A stretch of 64,000 nucleotides of DNA, from assembly GCF_000827885.1 (NCBI RefSeq), contig NZ_JTKH01000023.1, forward strand, positions 62,001 through 126,000, read 5' to 3'. The position numbers and the translations under genes are program-made. How positions within the stretch are numbered: the first letter of the stretch is position 1; every line of letters starts with the position of its first letter. Shown here one piece after another: positions 47,668 to 56,864 of this stretch. A model generated the notes under the pieces. The model was not told the origin of the DNA. It ran no database searches and worked only from the letters and a program-made list of their open reading frames with translations. Origin of the DNA: Vibrio renipiscarius. Lineage in GTDB: Bacteria > Pseudomonadota > Gammaproteobacteria > Enterobacterales > Vibrionaceae.

Positions 47668-47696
47668 ATGTGGGGGATAAAGAATTGGGTTTCAAC
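47668..47696 (-). promoter_or_regulatory. Sigma-32 heat-shock promoter of dnaK
   Basis: Minus strand GTTGAAA (-35), 14 bp spacer, CCCCACAT (-10), close to the sigma-32 pattern CTTGAAA-N14-CCCCATNT. It lies about 46 bases before the dnaK start. The remaining part of the 320 bp gap (47623-47942) holds the grpE terminator and no gene. Confidence 0.88.
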
Positions 47697-47885
47697 CCTT
47701 GCTCACAAACAAACATGATTACGTTTGCTTCTTGTATGCACCTTAGATAAGGGCGTCAAAACGCATTTCAAGGGAAAAAACAAAAAAAATTGGAATTTTT
47801 TATGCTTTTATCGATTTAAATGAATTAATCGGTCTTTTTCCCTCTGGTTTTCGTAAATCACGCCCCCACCACCATTCTCAAAACA

Positions 47886-47918
47886 TAAAAAAACGCCCCC
47901 TCTTACGAAGGGGCGTTA
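47886..47918 (-). terminator. Terminator of grpE
   Basis: Minus-strand stem AACGCCCC-TTCGTAAG-GGGGCGTT followed by TTTTTATG, 25 bases past the grpE stop codon. Confidence 0.92.
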
Positions 47919-47942
47919 ACAATATAAGAAAATGGTGAAACG

Positions 47943-48545
47943 TTATTTTGCAACCATAACCATGGCTGGACGAATCACGCGACCATTTAGCTCATAACCT
48001 TTCTGCATAACAAACATTACCGTGTTTGCTGCGTGGTCAGGGCTTTCTTGGATCGACATCGCTTGGTGGAATTCAGGGTTGAATGTTTCACCTTCTGGAT
48101 TGATCTCTTTCAAACCAAATTTCGCGATCGTATCAACAAATGTTTTATGCGTAAGTTCGACACCTTCAAACAGAGGCTTCACCGCTTCATGCTCAGCATC
48201 CGCTGCGGCAATTGCGCGCTCTAGGTTATCGATAACCGGAAGAAGGCCTTCAGCAAATTTGTTCAGTGCGTACTTACGCGCTTTATCAATTTCCGTTTCA
48301 GTACGACGACGCATATTTTCTACTTCTGCTTTCGCACGCAGTACGCTGTCTTGCTGCTCTTTGATTTTTGCTTCACTTGAAAGTAACGCGGCTTCTAATT
48401 GTGCAATCTTTGCTTCTTGCACGTCTTGCTCACTCTCTTCGTTCCATTCGATATCAGCTTCTGTACCAACCGCTTCAACTTCAGTTTCTACTGTGTTTTG
48501 TTGTTGTACTTCTTCTTCGTGGATTTTTTTGTCTTCGTTGCTCAT
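47943..48545 (-). CDS. grpE: Nucleotide exchange factor GrpE
   Basis: Releases ADP from DnaK to reset the chaperone cycle. 200 residues (E. coli 197). An acidic N-terminus is followed by a long coiled-coil helix ([31 protein letters not shown], about 50-80) and the C-terminal beta domain ([41 protein letters not shown]) with the family ending RPAMVMVAK. It has its own sigma-32 promoter and is divergent from nadK. Confidence 0.97.
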   Translation of the reverse strand: MSNEDKKIHEEEVQQQNTVETEVEAVGTEADIEWNEESEQDVQEAKIAQLEAALLSSEAKIKEQQDSVLRAKAEVENMRRRTETEIDKARKYALNKFAEGLLPVIDNLERAIAAADAEHEAVKPLFEGVELTHKTFVDTIAKFGLKEINPEGETFNPEFHQAMSIQESPDHAANTVMFVMQKGYELNGRVIRPAMVMVAK

Positions 48546-48641
48546 GATATCTCCAGAATTCGACGCTTTGTCTTGCTAATACATCACGATTATTCGGCGT
48601 TAGCTACACAAAAACTCGCATATTGTTCACTCTTGCCATTA

Positions 48642-48670
48642 TTATGGGGATGAAGATTATTGATTCAAGT
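48642..48670 (-). promoter_or_regulatory. Sigma-32 heat-shock promoter of grpE
   Basis: Minus strand ACTTGAA, 14 bp spacer, CCCCATAA: both hexamer-like elements match the sigma-32 pattern nearly exactly. It lies about 97 bases before the grpE start and within 30 bases of the divergent nadK start codon. Confidence 0.9.
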
Positions 48671-48690
48671 CCATTTCGATCGGAAAAGTT

Positions 48691-49575
48691 ATGAAAAAAC
48701 CTTTTGAAGTTATCGCCATCATAGGAAAACCTCGAGATCAACAAGCAATTCAAACCCACCAGGAATTGTATTATTGGCTCATGGAGCAAGGTTACCGCGT
48801 TTATATTGACGATAGACTGAGCGAAATCCTTGACGACATTCCTCAAGCGCATTTTGCCAGCCTGATTCAATTGGGTAAAGTTGCCGATCTCGCGATTGTG
48901 GTGGGTGGTGATGGCAACATGTTGGGAGCTGCTCGTGTTCTCTCTCGCTTTGACATTCGAGTCATTGGTGTCAACAGAGGTAATCTAGGGTTTCTAACAG
49001 ACCTGAACCCAGAAGACTTCCACGCTACGTTAAAGGCGGTGTTAGAGGGTGAGTACATTGAAGAAGAGCGCTTCTTGCTCGAAACTGAGATTCATCGCCA
49101 TAAACAAATTAAAAGCCATAACGCAGCATTAAATGAGGCCGTGCTCCACCCTGGTCAAGTTGCGCGCATGATTGAATTTGAAGTCTATATTGATGATATT
49201 TTCGCTTTTTCTCAACGCTCTGACGGCTTAATTATTTCGACCCCAACCGGCTCAACCGCTTACTCATTATCCGGTGGAGGCCCGATCCTTTCTCCAAGCC
49301 TCAACGCGATTTCATTGGTGCCGATGTTTCCACACACATTGTCCAGCCGCCCATTGGTGGTAGACAGCAAAAGACGCATCAAACTCGTTGTATCTCCTGA
49401 CAACCGAGGCACACAAGAAGTGAGTTGTGATGGTCAAGTCTCACTGCCCGTTTCACCCGGTGATGAAATTCATATCTATCAAAGCCCTAATATTTTGACG
49501 CTCATACACCCGAAAGATTATAGCTACTATCATGTATTACGTAGCAAGCTGGGGTGGTCGAGTAAGCTTTTTTAA
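48691..49575 (+). CDS. nadK: NAD kinase
   Basis: Phosphorylates NAD to NADP. 294 residues (E. coli 292). The [13 protein letters not shown] motif (about 71-83), [11 protein letters not shown] (about 95-105) and [16 protein letters not shown] (about 187-202) are the family catalytic and binding segments. It begins [19 protein letters not shown]. It is divergent from grpE, and recN follows on the same strand, the conserved gamma-proteobacterial order. Confidence 0.97.
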   Translation: MKKPFEVIAIIGKPRDQQAIQTHQELYYWLMEQGYRVYIDDRLSEILDDIPQAHFASLIQLGKVADLAIVVGGDGNMLGAARVLSRFDIRVIGVNRGNLGFLTDLNPEDFHATLKAVLEGEYIEEERFLLETEIHRHKQIKSHNAALNEAVLHPGQVARMIEFEVYIDDIFAFSQRSDGLIISTPTGSTAYSLSGGGPILSPSLNAISLVPMFPHTLSSRPLVVDSKRRIKLVVSPDNRGTQEVSCDGQVSLPVSPGDEIHIYQSPNILTLIHPKDYSYYHVLRSKLGWSSKLF

Positions 49576-49584
49576 TGATTTAAG

Positions 49585-49606
49585 ACGCGAAGCTTCGGCT
49601 TCGCGT
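49585..49606 (+). terminator. Terminator-like hairpin after nadK
   Basis: ACGCGAAGC-TTCG-GCTTCGCGT: a perfect nine-pair stem with a UUCG loop. Only TAC follows, without a T-run, so it may be a weak terminator or a 3' stabiliser of the nadK transcript. Confidence 0.5.
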
Positions 49607-49782
49607 TACTCCCTAGCTTCCTGAGCATCCCCCAGCGCTTCCTTTCACGCCTATCTTCAAGCCTTGCTTCGCCACCCTCGAGTTCTTTTATTAGCTTCCA
49701 CTTACAATAAATCACGCTACAAACTCCCGACCTTTAGTCGCAGCACCCTGATCTTATTCACAAAAAAATTTTACCCCACATC

Positions 49783-49810
49783 TTTACTGTATAAAGAAAC
49801 AGTATATACT
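49783..49810 (+). promoter_or_regulatory. recN promoter
   Basis: TTTACT (49783-49788), 16 bp spacer, TATACT (49805-49810). The first LexA box covers the spacer and both LexA boxes touch the -10 region. Confidence 0.65.
49785..49804. promoter_or_regulatory. LexA box 1 at recN
   Basis: TACTGTATAAAGAAACAGTA matches CTGT-N8-ACAG with matching flanks. It lies over the spacer of the recN promoter. Confidence 0.9.
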
Positions 49811-49826
49811 GACATTATATACAGTA
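49807..49826. promoter_or_regulatory. LexA box 2 at recN
   Basis: TACTGACATTATATACAGTA has the TACTG and CAGTA ends with CTG-N10-CAG spacing, one core base off. It lies 22 bp downstream of box 1, about two helix turns, so two dimers can bind the same face. Confidence 0.85.
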
Positions 49827-49851
49827 TTGTTCATTTAAACAGGTAATCAAA

Positions 49852-51516
49852 ATGCTGGCTCATCTAAGTGTTAATAATTTCGCTATTGTTAAATCTTTGC
49901 AGCTAGAGCTCTCCAAAGGAATGACCACCATCACAGGTGAAACCGGCGCGGGTAAATCTATCGCTATCGACGCACTTGGCTTATGCCTAGGCGGCAGAGC
50001 GGACGCTGGAATGGTGCGACAAGGTGAAGAAAAAACCGAAGTGAGTGCTGCTTTTTCATTAGAGAACAACGTCCACGCAATGCGATGGTTAGAAGATAAC
50101 GAACTGCTCGATGGCAATGACTGTATATTGCGCCGTACGATTACCAAAGATGGCCGATCGCGTGCTTTTATCAATGGCAGCCCTGTCCCTCTTTCACAGT
50201 TAAAATCACTGGGTCAAAGGCTCATTAATATTCACGGCCAGCATGCGCATCATCAACTGATGAAAAGCGAATATCAATTAGCCATGCTTGATCAATATGC
50301 CGGTCACCTCAACCTGCTTAAAAGCACCCGCAATGCTTACCAAGTGTGGCGACAAGCAGACAATAGCTTGAAGCAATTGCGTGAAAATAGCGCGCAGAAT
50401 CAAGCGCAAAAGCAATTGCTAGAATACCAAATCAAAGAGCTCAACGAGCTCTCTCTTGGCGAGGATGAATATGAGCAACTCGAACAAGAACACAAACGCC
50501 TCTCGAATAGTGGAGAGCTTGCCTCAACCTGCCAGCAAGCCATCGAACTTATATACGAAGGCGAAGAAGTTAATGCGCTTAGTATTTTGCAATCGGCCAA
50601 TCAGTCCTTAATTGAGCTGGCCGAATTGGACGAAAAACTGGCCGAACTGCCAAATATGCTGTCAGAAGCGATCATTCAAATTGAAGAAGCCAACACGGAA
50701 CTGCGTCATTACCTCGATAGTATTGATGTGGACCCTGCTCGTATGGCATTTGTTGAAGAGCGATTTTCTAAAGTTATGTCGATGTCGCGTAAGCACCACG
50801 TTTTGCCTGAAGATCTCTACCAGCATCATCAAGATTTGCTAACGCAAATCGAACAACTTGATTGTTCTGATGAAAAATTAGACGAACTCGCGCACGACGT
50901 CGAAGCCAAATATCAAGCCTTCACCGCCAGCGCCGAAAAACTGGGGAAATCTCGCAGCCGTTATGCCAAAGAATTAAACAAATTAATTACCGCGAGCATG
51001 CATGAACTCAGCATGGAAAAAGCACAATTTAGCATTGAGGTAAACAATACGGGCACACACCCTTCGCCTCTAGGTTTAGACAGTGTTTGCTTTGTGGTCT
51101 CTACAAACCCAGGCCAACCAATGCAACCTATTGCAAAAGTGGCTTCTGGTGGTGAGCTTTCACGGATTTCATTAGCGATCCAAGTGATCACTGCTCAAAA
51201 AGTTGATACACCGAGTTTAATTTTCGATGAAGTCGATGTCGGTATCAGTGGGCCGACCGCCGCTGTTGTCGGAAAAATGCTACGCAAACTGGGTGAGTCT
51301 ACCCAAGTCATGTGTGTCACTCACTTGCCGCAAGTTGCGGGATGTGGCCACCAGCAACTGTTTGTGGCTAAGCAGACCAAAGCAGGCAAAACCGAAACGC
51401 AAATGAATCAACTTTGTGAAGAGAAGCGCGTCGCCGAATTAGCCCGCTTACTTGGTGGTAGCAAAATTACGGAATCAACGTTAGCTAACGCCCGTGAACT
51501 GCTCGTCGCGGCTTAA
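49852..51516 (+). CDS. recN: DNA repair protein RecN
   Basis: SMC-like ATPase in double-strand-break repair. 554 residues (E. coli 553). The Walker [15 protein letters not shown] (about 30-43) and the signature [13 protein letters not shown] (about 432-444) with Walker [13 protein letters not shown] (about 461-472) flank a long coiled-coil middle (about 150-390). It begins [16 protein letters not shown]. Two LexA boxes upstream indicate strong SOS induction, as known for RecN in E. coli. Confidence 0.97.
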   Translation: MLAHLSVNNFAIVKSLQLELSKGMTTITGETGAGKSIAIDALGLCLGGRADAGMVRQGEEKTEVSAAFSLENNVHAMRWLEDNELLDGNDCILRRTITKDGRSRAFINGSPVPLSQLKSLGQRLINIHGQHAHHQLMKSEYQLAMLDQYAGHLNLLKSTRNAYQVWRQADNSLKQLRENSAQNQAQKQLLEYQIKELNELSLGEDEYEQLEQEHKRLSNSGELASTCQQAIELIYEGEEVNALSILQSANQSLIELAELDEKLAELPNMLSEAIIQIEEANTELRHYLDSIDVDPARMAFVEERFSKVMSMSRKHHVLPEDLYQHHQDLLTQIEQLDCSDEKLDELAHDVEAKYQAFTASAEKLGKSRSRYAKELNKLITASMHELSMEKAQFSIEVNNTGTHPSPLGLDSVCFVVSTNPGQPMQPIAKVASGGELSRISLAIQVITAQKVDTPSLIFDEVDVGISGPTAAVVGKMLRKLGESTQVMCVTHLPQVAGCGHQQLFVAKQTKAGKTETQMNQLCEEKRVAELARLLGGSKITESTLANARELLVAA

Positions 51517-51667
51517 TCGACATTTTTTCGTGAATTATGTCCTGACTTTGCAACCTAACTCAAAAATCGTGGTCTGAACTTATTCAAAACAAGATGAGCT
51601 TTTTACATTACGGGCTAGCTTGTTTATTATCAGGCCAGTTTATATGGATAGTTACAAGAATTTGAGT

Positions 51668-52027
51668 ATGCAATTGAAAAAGTGGCTTATCACAATCCCT
51701 CTAGCCCTTACGATGCTAACGGGCTGTTCACTACTAGAAAAATTGGTTTATCGTATTGATATAAACCAAGGCAACTATGTAGAACAAGAAGCAGTAAACC
51801 AATTGAAGTTTGGCATGAGCAAAGAGCAAGTTCGCTATGTCTTAGGCTCATCAATGCTTGTTGAAAATGGGTACCCAGACACTTGGTATTACATTTATCT
51901 GCACACGGAAGGTCACAACGAATCTATTCAGCGCAATTTGATCGCAAACTTTGACGAGCAAGGCCGTTTAGTTGAAATCAAAGGGGACTTCCCTACGAGT
52001 GACACCTTCTTTGAAAGTATCAACTAA
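51668..52027 (+). CDS. bamE: Outer membrane protein assembly factor BamE
   Basis: Small lipoprotein of the BAM complex that inserts beta-barrel proteins. 119 residues. The start at 51668 gives a lipoprotein signal [20 protein letters not shown] with the cysteine at residue 20. The SmpA/OmlA fold segments ([19 protein letters not shown] and [16 protein letters not shown]) follow. An in-frame ATG at 51644 and another codon at 51620 are less suitable because they lengthen the positive n-region. It is convergent with rnfH. Confidence 0.93.
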   Translation: MQLKKWLITIPLALTMLTGCSLLEKLVYRIDINQGNYVEQEAVNQLKFGMSKEQVRYVLGSSMLVENGYPDTWYYIYLHTEGHNESIQRNLIANFDEQGRLVEIKGDFPTSDTFFESIN

Positions 52028-52041
52028 CAAAACTTTCGATT

Positions 52042-52077
52042 AAAAATAGGCCCGCCATTTGGCGAGCCTATTTTTTT
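52042..52077. terminator. Bidirectional terminator of bamE and rnfH
   Basis: AATAGGC-CCGCC-ATTT-GGCGA-GCCTATT stem with one mismatch, then T-run; an A-run precedes it. Confidence 0.9.
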
Positions 52078-52097
52078 ACATCACGTAATACCAAGAT

Positions 52098-52451
52098 CTA
52101 GTCTTTTTTACGCATCTCATTAGGTTTGCCACCCGTGACAGGATCAGCGGTACCCGCAGCTTTAGCTTGTTCAGCGCGCTTACGACGAATATCTTTCGGG
52201 TCAGCTAATAACGGACGATAAATTTCAATGCGATCGCCGTTTCTAACCGTCGCATCCAACCGAACATTACGGCTAAACACGCCTACTTTATTCTGTTTCA
52301 AATCAATCTCAGGGTAGAGTTCTAACACCCCTGATTGAGCGATAATTTCTTCAACGATCATCGCTTGATTCACAACAAGCGTAAACACTCGCTGTTCATT
52401 CGGTAGTGCGTACACCACTTCGACGTGAATCATTTCCGACTCAATACTCAT
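52098..52451 (-). CDS. rnfH: RnfH family protein
   Basis: A 117-residue ubiquitin-like fold (UPF0125/RnfH). The sequence HVEVVYALPNEQRVFTLVV and VGVFSRNVRLDATVRNGDRIEIYRPLLADP is the family core; the tail is Lys/Arg-rich. It overlaps ratA by 11 bp, and the pair is conserved next to smpB in E. coli (yfjF-yfjG). Precise function unknown. An alternative start at Met7 (52433) would remove the overlap. Confidence 0.9.
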   Translation of the reverse strand: MSIESEMIHVEVVYALPNEQRVFTLVVNQAMIVEEIIAQSGVLELYPEIDLKQNKVGVFSRNVRLDATVRNGDRIEIYRPLLADPKDIRRKRAEQAKAAGTADPVTGGKPNEMRKKD

Positions 52452-52884
52452 AACACTGATACACCTGTTTCGCGCGCTTGGTAAATGAATTGACCATATT
52501 ACTCGTCAACTCATTGAAAATCTTTCCAAAAGCCATTTCAATCATCTTACTTGAAAATTCAAATTCCAGCTTTAGCTCAACTTTACACGCTTGATCATCA
52601 AGTGGTGTAAAGTACCACCCCCCTTTTAACGTTTTAAAAGGTCCATCAACCAAGTTCATTACAATCGCCTCTCCTGCGATTAACTCATTGGAAGTAGTAA
52701 AGGTTTTACTGATACCCGCTTTTGAGACATCAACAGAAGCAACCATCGACGTTGCGTGGCTCTCTAAGACGCGAGAACCCGAACACCCTGGCAAAAACTC
52801 AGGATAGCTGGCGACATCATTCACCAGATCAAACATTTGCTCTGCACTAAATGACACCAATGCAGAACGGCTGACTTGCTTCAT
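52441..52884 (-). CDS. ratA: RatA/YfjG family START-like protein
   Basis: A 147-residue START/COQ10-like lipid-binding fold. It begins MKQVSRSALVSFSAEQMFDLVNDVASYPEFLPGC, the classic N-terminus. E. coli RatA was reported as an anti-association toxin of ribosomes, but the fold and the eukaryotic homologues suggest a role in ubiquinone binding; both remain possible. It is first in the ratA-rnfH pair and divergent from smpB. Confidence 0.92.
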   Translation of the reverse strand: MKQVSRSALVSFSAEQMFDLVNDVASYPEFLPGCSGSRVLESHATSMVASVDVSKAGISKTFTTSNELIAGEAIVMNLVDGPFKTLKGGWYFTPLDDQACKVELKLEFEFSSKMIEMAFGKIFNELTSNMVNSFTKRAKQVYQCYEY

Positions 52885-53001
52885 ATATTCTCCTCACTGC
52901 GAACATTCGCACGTATGCTCACAGCAATGTTACTTTTATTTGCGGTAAGCGTAAATAAAGGGATATGCTAAGCCCATTGTGCACTTTATAATGCAGCTAT
53001 T

Positions 53002-53487
53002 ATGGCAAAGAAAAAAACAACACAAAAAGCGGGTAGTAACACTATCGCGCTAAACAAGAAAGCTCGCCACGAATACTTCATTGATGATGAAATTGAAGCT
53101 GGCATGGAGCTACAAGGCTGGGAAGTGAAAGCCCTTCGCCAAGGTAAAGCCAATATCGCAGAAAGCTACGTGTTTATGCGTGACGGAGAAGCCTTTGTCA
53201 GCGGAATGACTATCACTCCTCTTAATCAAGCATCCACACACGTTGTCGCAAACCCTACTCGCGTACGTAAGCTTTTAATGAGCCGTCGTGAACTTGACAA
53301 CCTAACAGGCAGAATCAACCGTGAAGGTATGACTTTGGCGGCCCTTGCTCTTTATTGGGTTAACTCTTGGGTAAAGATCAAAATCGGCGTTGCGAAAGGT
53401 AAAAAACTTCACGACAAACGTACTGATCAGAAAGAAAAAGAGTGGGCTCGTGAGAAATCGCGCGTAATGAAGAGCTCATTGCGTTAA
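53002..53487 (+). CDS. smpB: SsrA-binding protein SmpB
   Basis: Binds tmRNA and brings it to stalled ribosomes for trans-translation. 161 residues (E. coli 160). It begins [29 protein letters not shown]. The OB-fold segments [25 protein letters not shown] (about 33-57) and the C-terminal basic tail [23 protein letters not shown], which enters the decoding centre, are visible. Its partner ssrA lies 66 bases downstream on the same strand. Confidence 0.97.
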   Translation: MAKKKTTQKAGSNTIALNKKARHEYFIDDEIEAGMELQGWEVKALRQGKANIAESYVFMRDGEAFVSGMTITPLNQASTHVVANPTRVRKLLMSRRELDNLTGRINREGMTLAALALYWVNSWVKIKIGVAKGKKLHDKRTDQKEKEWAREKSRVMKSSLR

Positions 53488-53553
53488 ACTTAACCACTTA
53501 GACGCAGAGTACTAGACAGGCTAAGCTTTTCTGTTACTATGTTTCAAACACTT

Positions 53554-53921
53554 GGGGCTGATTCAGGATTCGACGGGAATTCAGAAGTCTGAGGTGCATG
53601 CCGAGGTGCGGTAGGCCTCGTTAATAAACCGCAAAAAAATAGTCGCAAACGACGAAAACTACGCACTAGCAGCTTAATAACCTGCCAAGAGCCTTTTTGC
53701 CCTAGCTTCCGCTTGTAAGACGGGGAATAACAAAGAGTCAAACCCAAACTAGCTAGATCGGATTCTCCCGCCTGAGAGATGAAGTTCGAATTTTAATTCA
53801 GGATAGCCATTTACTAGCGTGTCGGTTCGCAGGTGGATGGTGAAATTAAAGATCGACTAAGCATGTAGTACCAATGATGAAAGGTTTTCGGACGCGGGTT
53901 CAACTCCCGCCAGCTCCACCA
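53554..53921 (+). ncRNA. ssrA: tmRNA
   Basis: A 368-base transfer-messenger RNA. It begins GGGGCTGATTCAGGATTCG and ends GCCAGCTCCACCA, which pair as a tRNA-Ala-like acceptor. The tag reading frame from 53645 (GCA) encodes ANDENYALAA and stops at TAA (53675). It rescues stalled ribosomes together with SmpB. Its 3' end is the usual attachment site for tyrosine-recombinase islands. Confidence 0.97.
53895..53921 (+). other. Likely left attachment site (3' end of ssrA)
   Basis: The last bases of ssrA (GGGTTCAACTCCCGCC then AGCTCCACCA) form the T-arm and acceptor, the part that islands at this site usually share with their other end. Without the right end the exact core cannot be fixed. Confidence 0.45.
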
Positions 53922-53931
53922 AACGTTTGGA

Positions 53932-53966
53932 AAGGGCGGTAACTCTTTGAGTTATCGCCCTTTTTG
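53932..53966 (+). terminator. Terminator of ssrA
   Basis: AAAGGGCGGTAACTC-TTT-GAGTTATCGCCCTTTTT: 12-pair stem with one G-T pair and T-run. It may lie on the island side of the junction and so be supplied by the element. Confidence 0.85.
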
Positions 53967-54017
53967 TATTTAAACATCTAGGTCTAGGCTGTTTGTACTA
54001 AATTTTGGTACTAAAAC

Positions 54018-55292
54018 ATGCGCTATCTACACATTTCAAAATCTGGCATTTGGCAATTTCGTTACCAAGTTCCTCCGCATCATCGTCACCTCTTTGATGA
54101 CCGTCGTGAGATCAAACGCTCTCTCAAAACATCAGATAAAGCAGAAGCCGCTATTATGGCTCTTGAGCTTGAAATACAGGTTCGCAAGACCATCTTGACG
54201 CCAGCGGCAGCAACATCACTCGATAAGCACCCTTCCACACCTACCATTTCGCAAGTAAAGACCCCATCAATAAACGAAGTATCTTGTTATGACGCGCTAG
54301 AACGCTTTTGTAAGTACAAAGCCCAGCACATCTCACCGAAAGCGCTAACGATGTTAAAAGCCAAATGTAAAATTGTTCTCGACCTTGTTGGCAAACCACA
54401 CTTAAAAGCGATTCGACGCTCTGACGCCGAGACGGTGGCATCACTCCTACGCAACTACCCGACCAACCTCAAAAAGCACAAACAATTTAAAGGTATATCA
54501 GGTCATGACGCCATCGAGTTAAATAAAAGCTTGGGGCTACCGACACTAAGCGAGGAATCCGTAAGGGACTACTGCCAAAAATTATCTGGGTTCTTTGAAT
54601 GGTGTCAATTGAACGAACTCACTGACGTTAACCCATTCAAAGCGATCCGATTCAAAAAAACACGTCGAGATAGCGAAGCCAAAAGTGCTTACACTCACAC
54701 GGATCTTGAGAAAATTTTCGGTGCCATCGCTCGCACCAAACACCAGCACAAACACCCTTATTACTTCTGGCTGCCATTGCTCGCCTATTTTACTGGAGCA
54801 AGGCTTAACGAGCTTTGCCAATTCTACAAAGCGGATGTTTACCAAGTCGACGGCATTTGGCTGCTACGCATTGACGACAGGTTTGAGGGACAAAAACTAA
54901 AGAACTTAACAAGCCGCCGTATAGTACCAATCCACGCTAAACTGCTTACCCTTGGCTTCATTGAATTTGTGCAATCAGTACAACATGAGCGAGTATTTCC
55001 GGAACTAAAAGATTCTAGAGATGGGTTTGGTTCCGCTGCATCGAAATGGTTTGGACGCTTCAAAACTAAGTTAGGGTTCGATAAAGGGCACGATTTTCAC
55101 TCATTCAGACATACTGTTGCCACTCAATTTAAGAGACAGCAAATATCTCACATTGTCGCTGGTGAGCTGCTTGGTCACTCTCAAAACAGCATCACTTATG
55201 ATCGATATGGTAAGGGACTAGATGTGAATCAACTTCAAGAGATCATCAACATGATTGATGTCACGCCTGTATCGAAAGCACTCAAAAACTAG
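54018..55292 (+). CDS. int: Tyrosine recombinase (island integrase)
   Basis: A 424-residue integrase. The N-terminal part (about 1-60: MRYLHISKSGIWQFRYQVPP) is the DUF6538-type arm/AP2-like domain. The catalytic residues are in place: Arg262 (FTGARLNELC), Lys295, His361 and Arg364 (HSFRH), His387 (LLGHSQ) and Tyr397 (ITYDRYGKG). It starts about 100 bases from the tmRNA end and has no good ribosome site; two GTACTAAA repeats stand before the ATG (53995-54014). It should integrate and excise the island at ssrA. It is 30-40% similar by eye to the next gene. Confidence 0.93.
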   Translation: MRYLHISKSGIWQFRYQVPPHHRHLFDDRREIKRSLKTSDKAEAAIMALELEIQVRKTILTPAAATSLDKHPSTPTISQVKTPSINEVSCYDALERFCKYKAQHISPKALTMLKAKCKIVLDLVGKPHLKAIRRSDAETVASLLRNYPTNLKKHKQFKGISGHDAIELNKSLGLPTLSEESVRDYCQKLSGFFEWCQLNELTDVNPFKAIRFKKTRRDSEAKSAYTHTDLEKIFGAIARTKHQHKHPYYFWLPLLAYFTGARLNELCQFYKADVYQVDGIWLLRIDDRFEGQKLKNLTSRRIVPIHAKLLTLGFIEFVQSVQHERVFPELKDSRDGFGSAASKWFGRFKTKLGFDKGHDFHSFRHTVATQFKRQQISHIVAGELLGHSQNSITYDRYGKGLDVNQLQEIINMIDVTPVSKALKN

Positions 55293-55663
55293 TTCATGGA
55301 AAATATCGAAACACGCCGAAATCGAGATCAGAACACTAGAACATGCTCATAAAACAAGCACATGATAAATTTCTCCACTGGTAAGACCACGACCAAGAAA
55401 CAACCATTTTATTAAGATGATTTTTATTTTGTCAAAATTTGAACTAACACCACATAGCAAAATATACCCTCTCACTTGTTAGTTCAAATTTTAATAATTT
55501 AATTCCAGCTCAAAAAACTATCAGTTCAATTTTTAGCAAAATTTGCCACTATTGCAATAAAAAATAACGCTGTTAAATTGCCCTCTGTCGACATTACCCA
55601 TGTGAGTGCATTAAACATGCCTCATTGTAAATTAATACCTAACTATATTTTTGAGAATTTCAA
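55293..55663. other. AT-rich gap between two recombinase genes
   Basis: 371 bp, strongly AT-rich, no gene seen. It contains a 16 bp perfect inverted repeat (55434-55492, separate entry) and a third partial copy of its arm near 55524-55535. Such repeated AT-rich arms are typical of recombinase or regulator binding sites. Confidence 0.6.
55434..55492. repeat. Perfect 16 bp inverted repeat with 27 bp spacer
   Basis: Left arm AAAATTTGAACTAACA (55434-55449), right arm TGTTAGTTCAAATTTT (55477-55492), exact reverse complements. A partial third copy, AGTTCAATTTTT, starts at 55524. No T-run after the right arm, so a plain terminator is less likely than a protein-binding site. Confidence 0.85.
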
Positions 55664-56785
55664 ATGCTAGAAGAATCCTTTCTGCTAAATGTAGCTATTA
55701 CATCTTTGTGCATTTTTGCCTGTGTTTGTATTTATGCTCTTTCAAATATTAAAAAGAACTATCAGACTCCATTCGAAGTCAAAAAAATATATATTAATTC
55801 AACGCGTGAATTTAAGACTGCCACAGATAAAAGTATCGACGCTTTGGATTATAAAATTTCTCTATCACTATCTATTTTGGGAACTGATAATCTCGATTCA
55901 CTAAGTAGAAAACACGCTGAGAATTTAAGAAACCAATTAAAACATTATCCTAAAAATGTACGAAAGCATTCTGAATTTAAAGGGCTGAAGCCTTTAGAGG
56001 TAATTGAGTTAAATAAAACTCTTGGTAAACCGACACTAAGCCCAAGAACAATTAAAGGCATCATCCAATGCATGTCAACGTTCTGCACTTGGTGCGTATC
56101 ACACGGATATATTAAAACTAATCACTTTTATAAGCTGCCAACGCTGAAGCCTAGAGCAAAAGATGTAAGGTTTGATTTCAACGATGAACAACTGACGTCA
56201 ATCTTTCATATGGATGATTACACCAGTTTTAAGTTTAAACATAGTTATTATTATTGGATTCCACTGCTACTAAGACTAACAGGTGCTCGCTTAAATGAAT
56301 TGTGTCAGCTATGGCGCGAAGATATTAAATTAATCGATAATATTTGGTGCCTTATTATTCATGAAAACAACGATGGGCAACGAGTTAAGAATATGCATTC
56401 AGCTCGTATTATTCCAATTCATTCCGCTTTGCTAGAACGTGGTTTCATTGAATTCGTAAAGTCAAAAAACACTAACTTATTATTTGATGAGTTGAAGGCA
56501 AAAAATGGATATTACTCTCACAGCGTATCGAAATGGTTTGCACGCCGTAGAGCTTCACTTGGCTTAGGGAAAGGTCTTGATGCTCATTCTTTCCGACATA
56601 CATTCTCTTCAGAATTAAAAAGGAAAGAAGTCTCCAAAGCTATTGTAGAAGAATTACTTGGTCATAGCCATAACTCAATTTCTTTTGATTTGTATGGAAA
56701 GAAGTTTCAACCAAGCAAACTATTAGAAGTCGTAGAATTAATTGATGACTCTCACATTTCACATATAAAGCCATTTTACAATTAA
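55664..56785 (+). CDS. Tyrosine-recombinase relative with N-terminal membrane segment
   Basis: 373 residues. A hydrophobic segment at about 6-28 (FLLNVAITSLCIFACVCIYA), followed by lysines, looks like a membrane anchor; it replaces the DNA arm-binding domain of the neighbouring integrase. From about residue 85 on, the protein aligns with the island integrase (ELNKTLGKPTLSPRTI, LTGARLNELCQL, SFRHTFSSELKRK, LLGHSHNSISFDLYG). The catalytic set appears present: Arg209, Lys242, His308/Arg311, His334, Tyr344. It may be a working recombinase tethered to the membrane, or a diverged copy with a new role. 79 bases separate it from the next gene on the same strand. Confidence 0.8.
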   Translation: MLEESFLLNVAITSLCIFACVCIYALSNIKKNYQTPFEVKKIYINSTREFKTATDKSIDALDYKISLSLSILGTDNLDSLSRKHAENLRNQLKHYPKNVRKHSEFKGLKPLEVIELNKTLGKPTLSPRTIKGIIQCMSTFCTWCVSHGYIKTNHFYKLPTLKPRAKDVRFDFNDEQLTSIFHMDDYTSFKFKHSYYYWIPLLLRLTGARLNELCQLWREDIKLIDNIWCLIIHENNDGQRVKNMHSARIIPIHSALLERGFIEFVKSKNTNLLFDELKAKNGYYSHSVSKWFARRRASLGLGKGLDAHSFRHTFSSELKRKEVSKAIVEELLGHSHNSISFDLYGKKFQPSKLLEVVELIDDSHISHIKPFYN

Positions 56786-56805
56786 GGCATCACCTTAACC
56801 AACTT

Positions 56806-56836
56806 AGGTCTAGTTTATTTATATTTAATTAGACCT
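56806..56836 (+). terminator. Possible weak hairpin between recombinase relative and DUF3987-like gene
   Basis: AGGTCTA (56806-56812) and TAGACCT (56830-56836) with an AT-rich 17-base loop. The stem is short and no T-run follows, so full termination is unlikely. Confidence 0.3.
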
Positions 56837-56864
56837 CAATTTAAAATAAAAAATCGAGACATTT

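Noticed and set aside
49664..49846. 60-codon plus-strand frame upstream of recN
   Set aside because: It overlaps both LexA boxes and the promoter; composition is not protein-like.
52441..52884. ratA-rnfH as a toxin-antitoxin pair
   Set aside because: The pair is conserved core and its START-like fold fits a housekeeping role; the context gives no support for an addiction module.
54018..55292. Integrase start further upstream
   Set aside because: The frame begins at the ATG at 54018 with the family N-terminus MRYLHISKSGIWQFRY; upstream lies the ssrA terminator and repeats.
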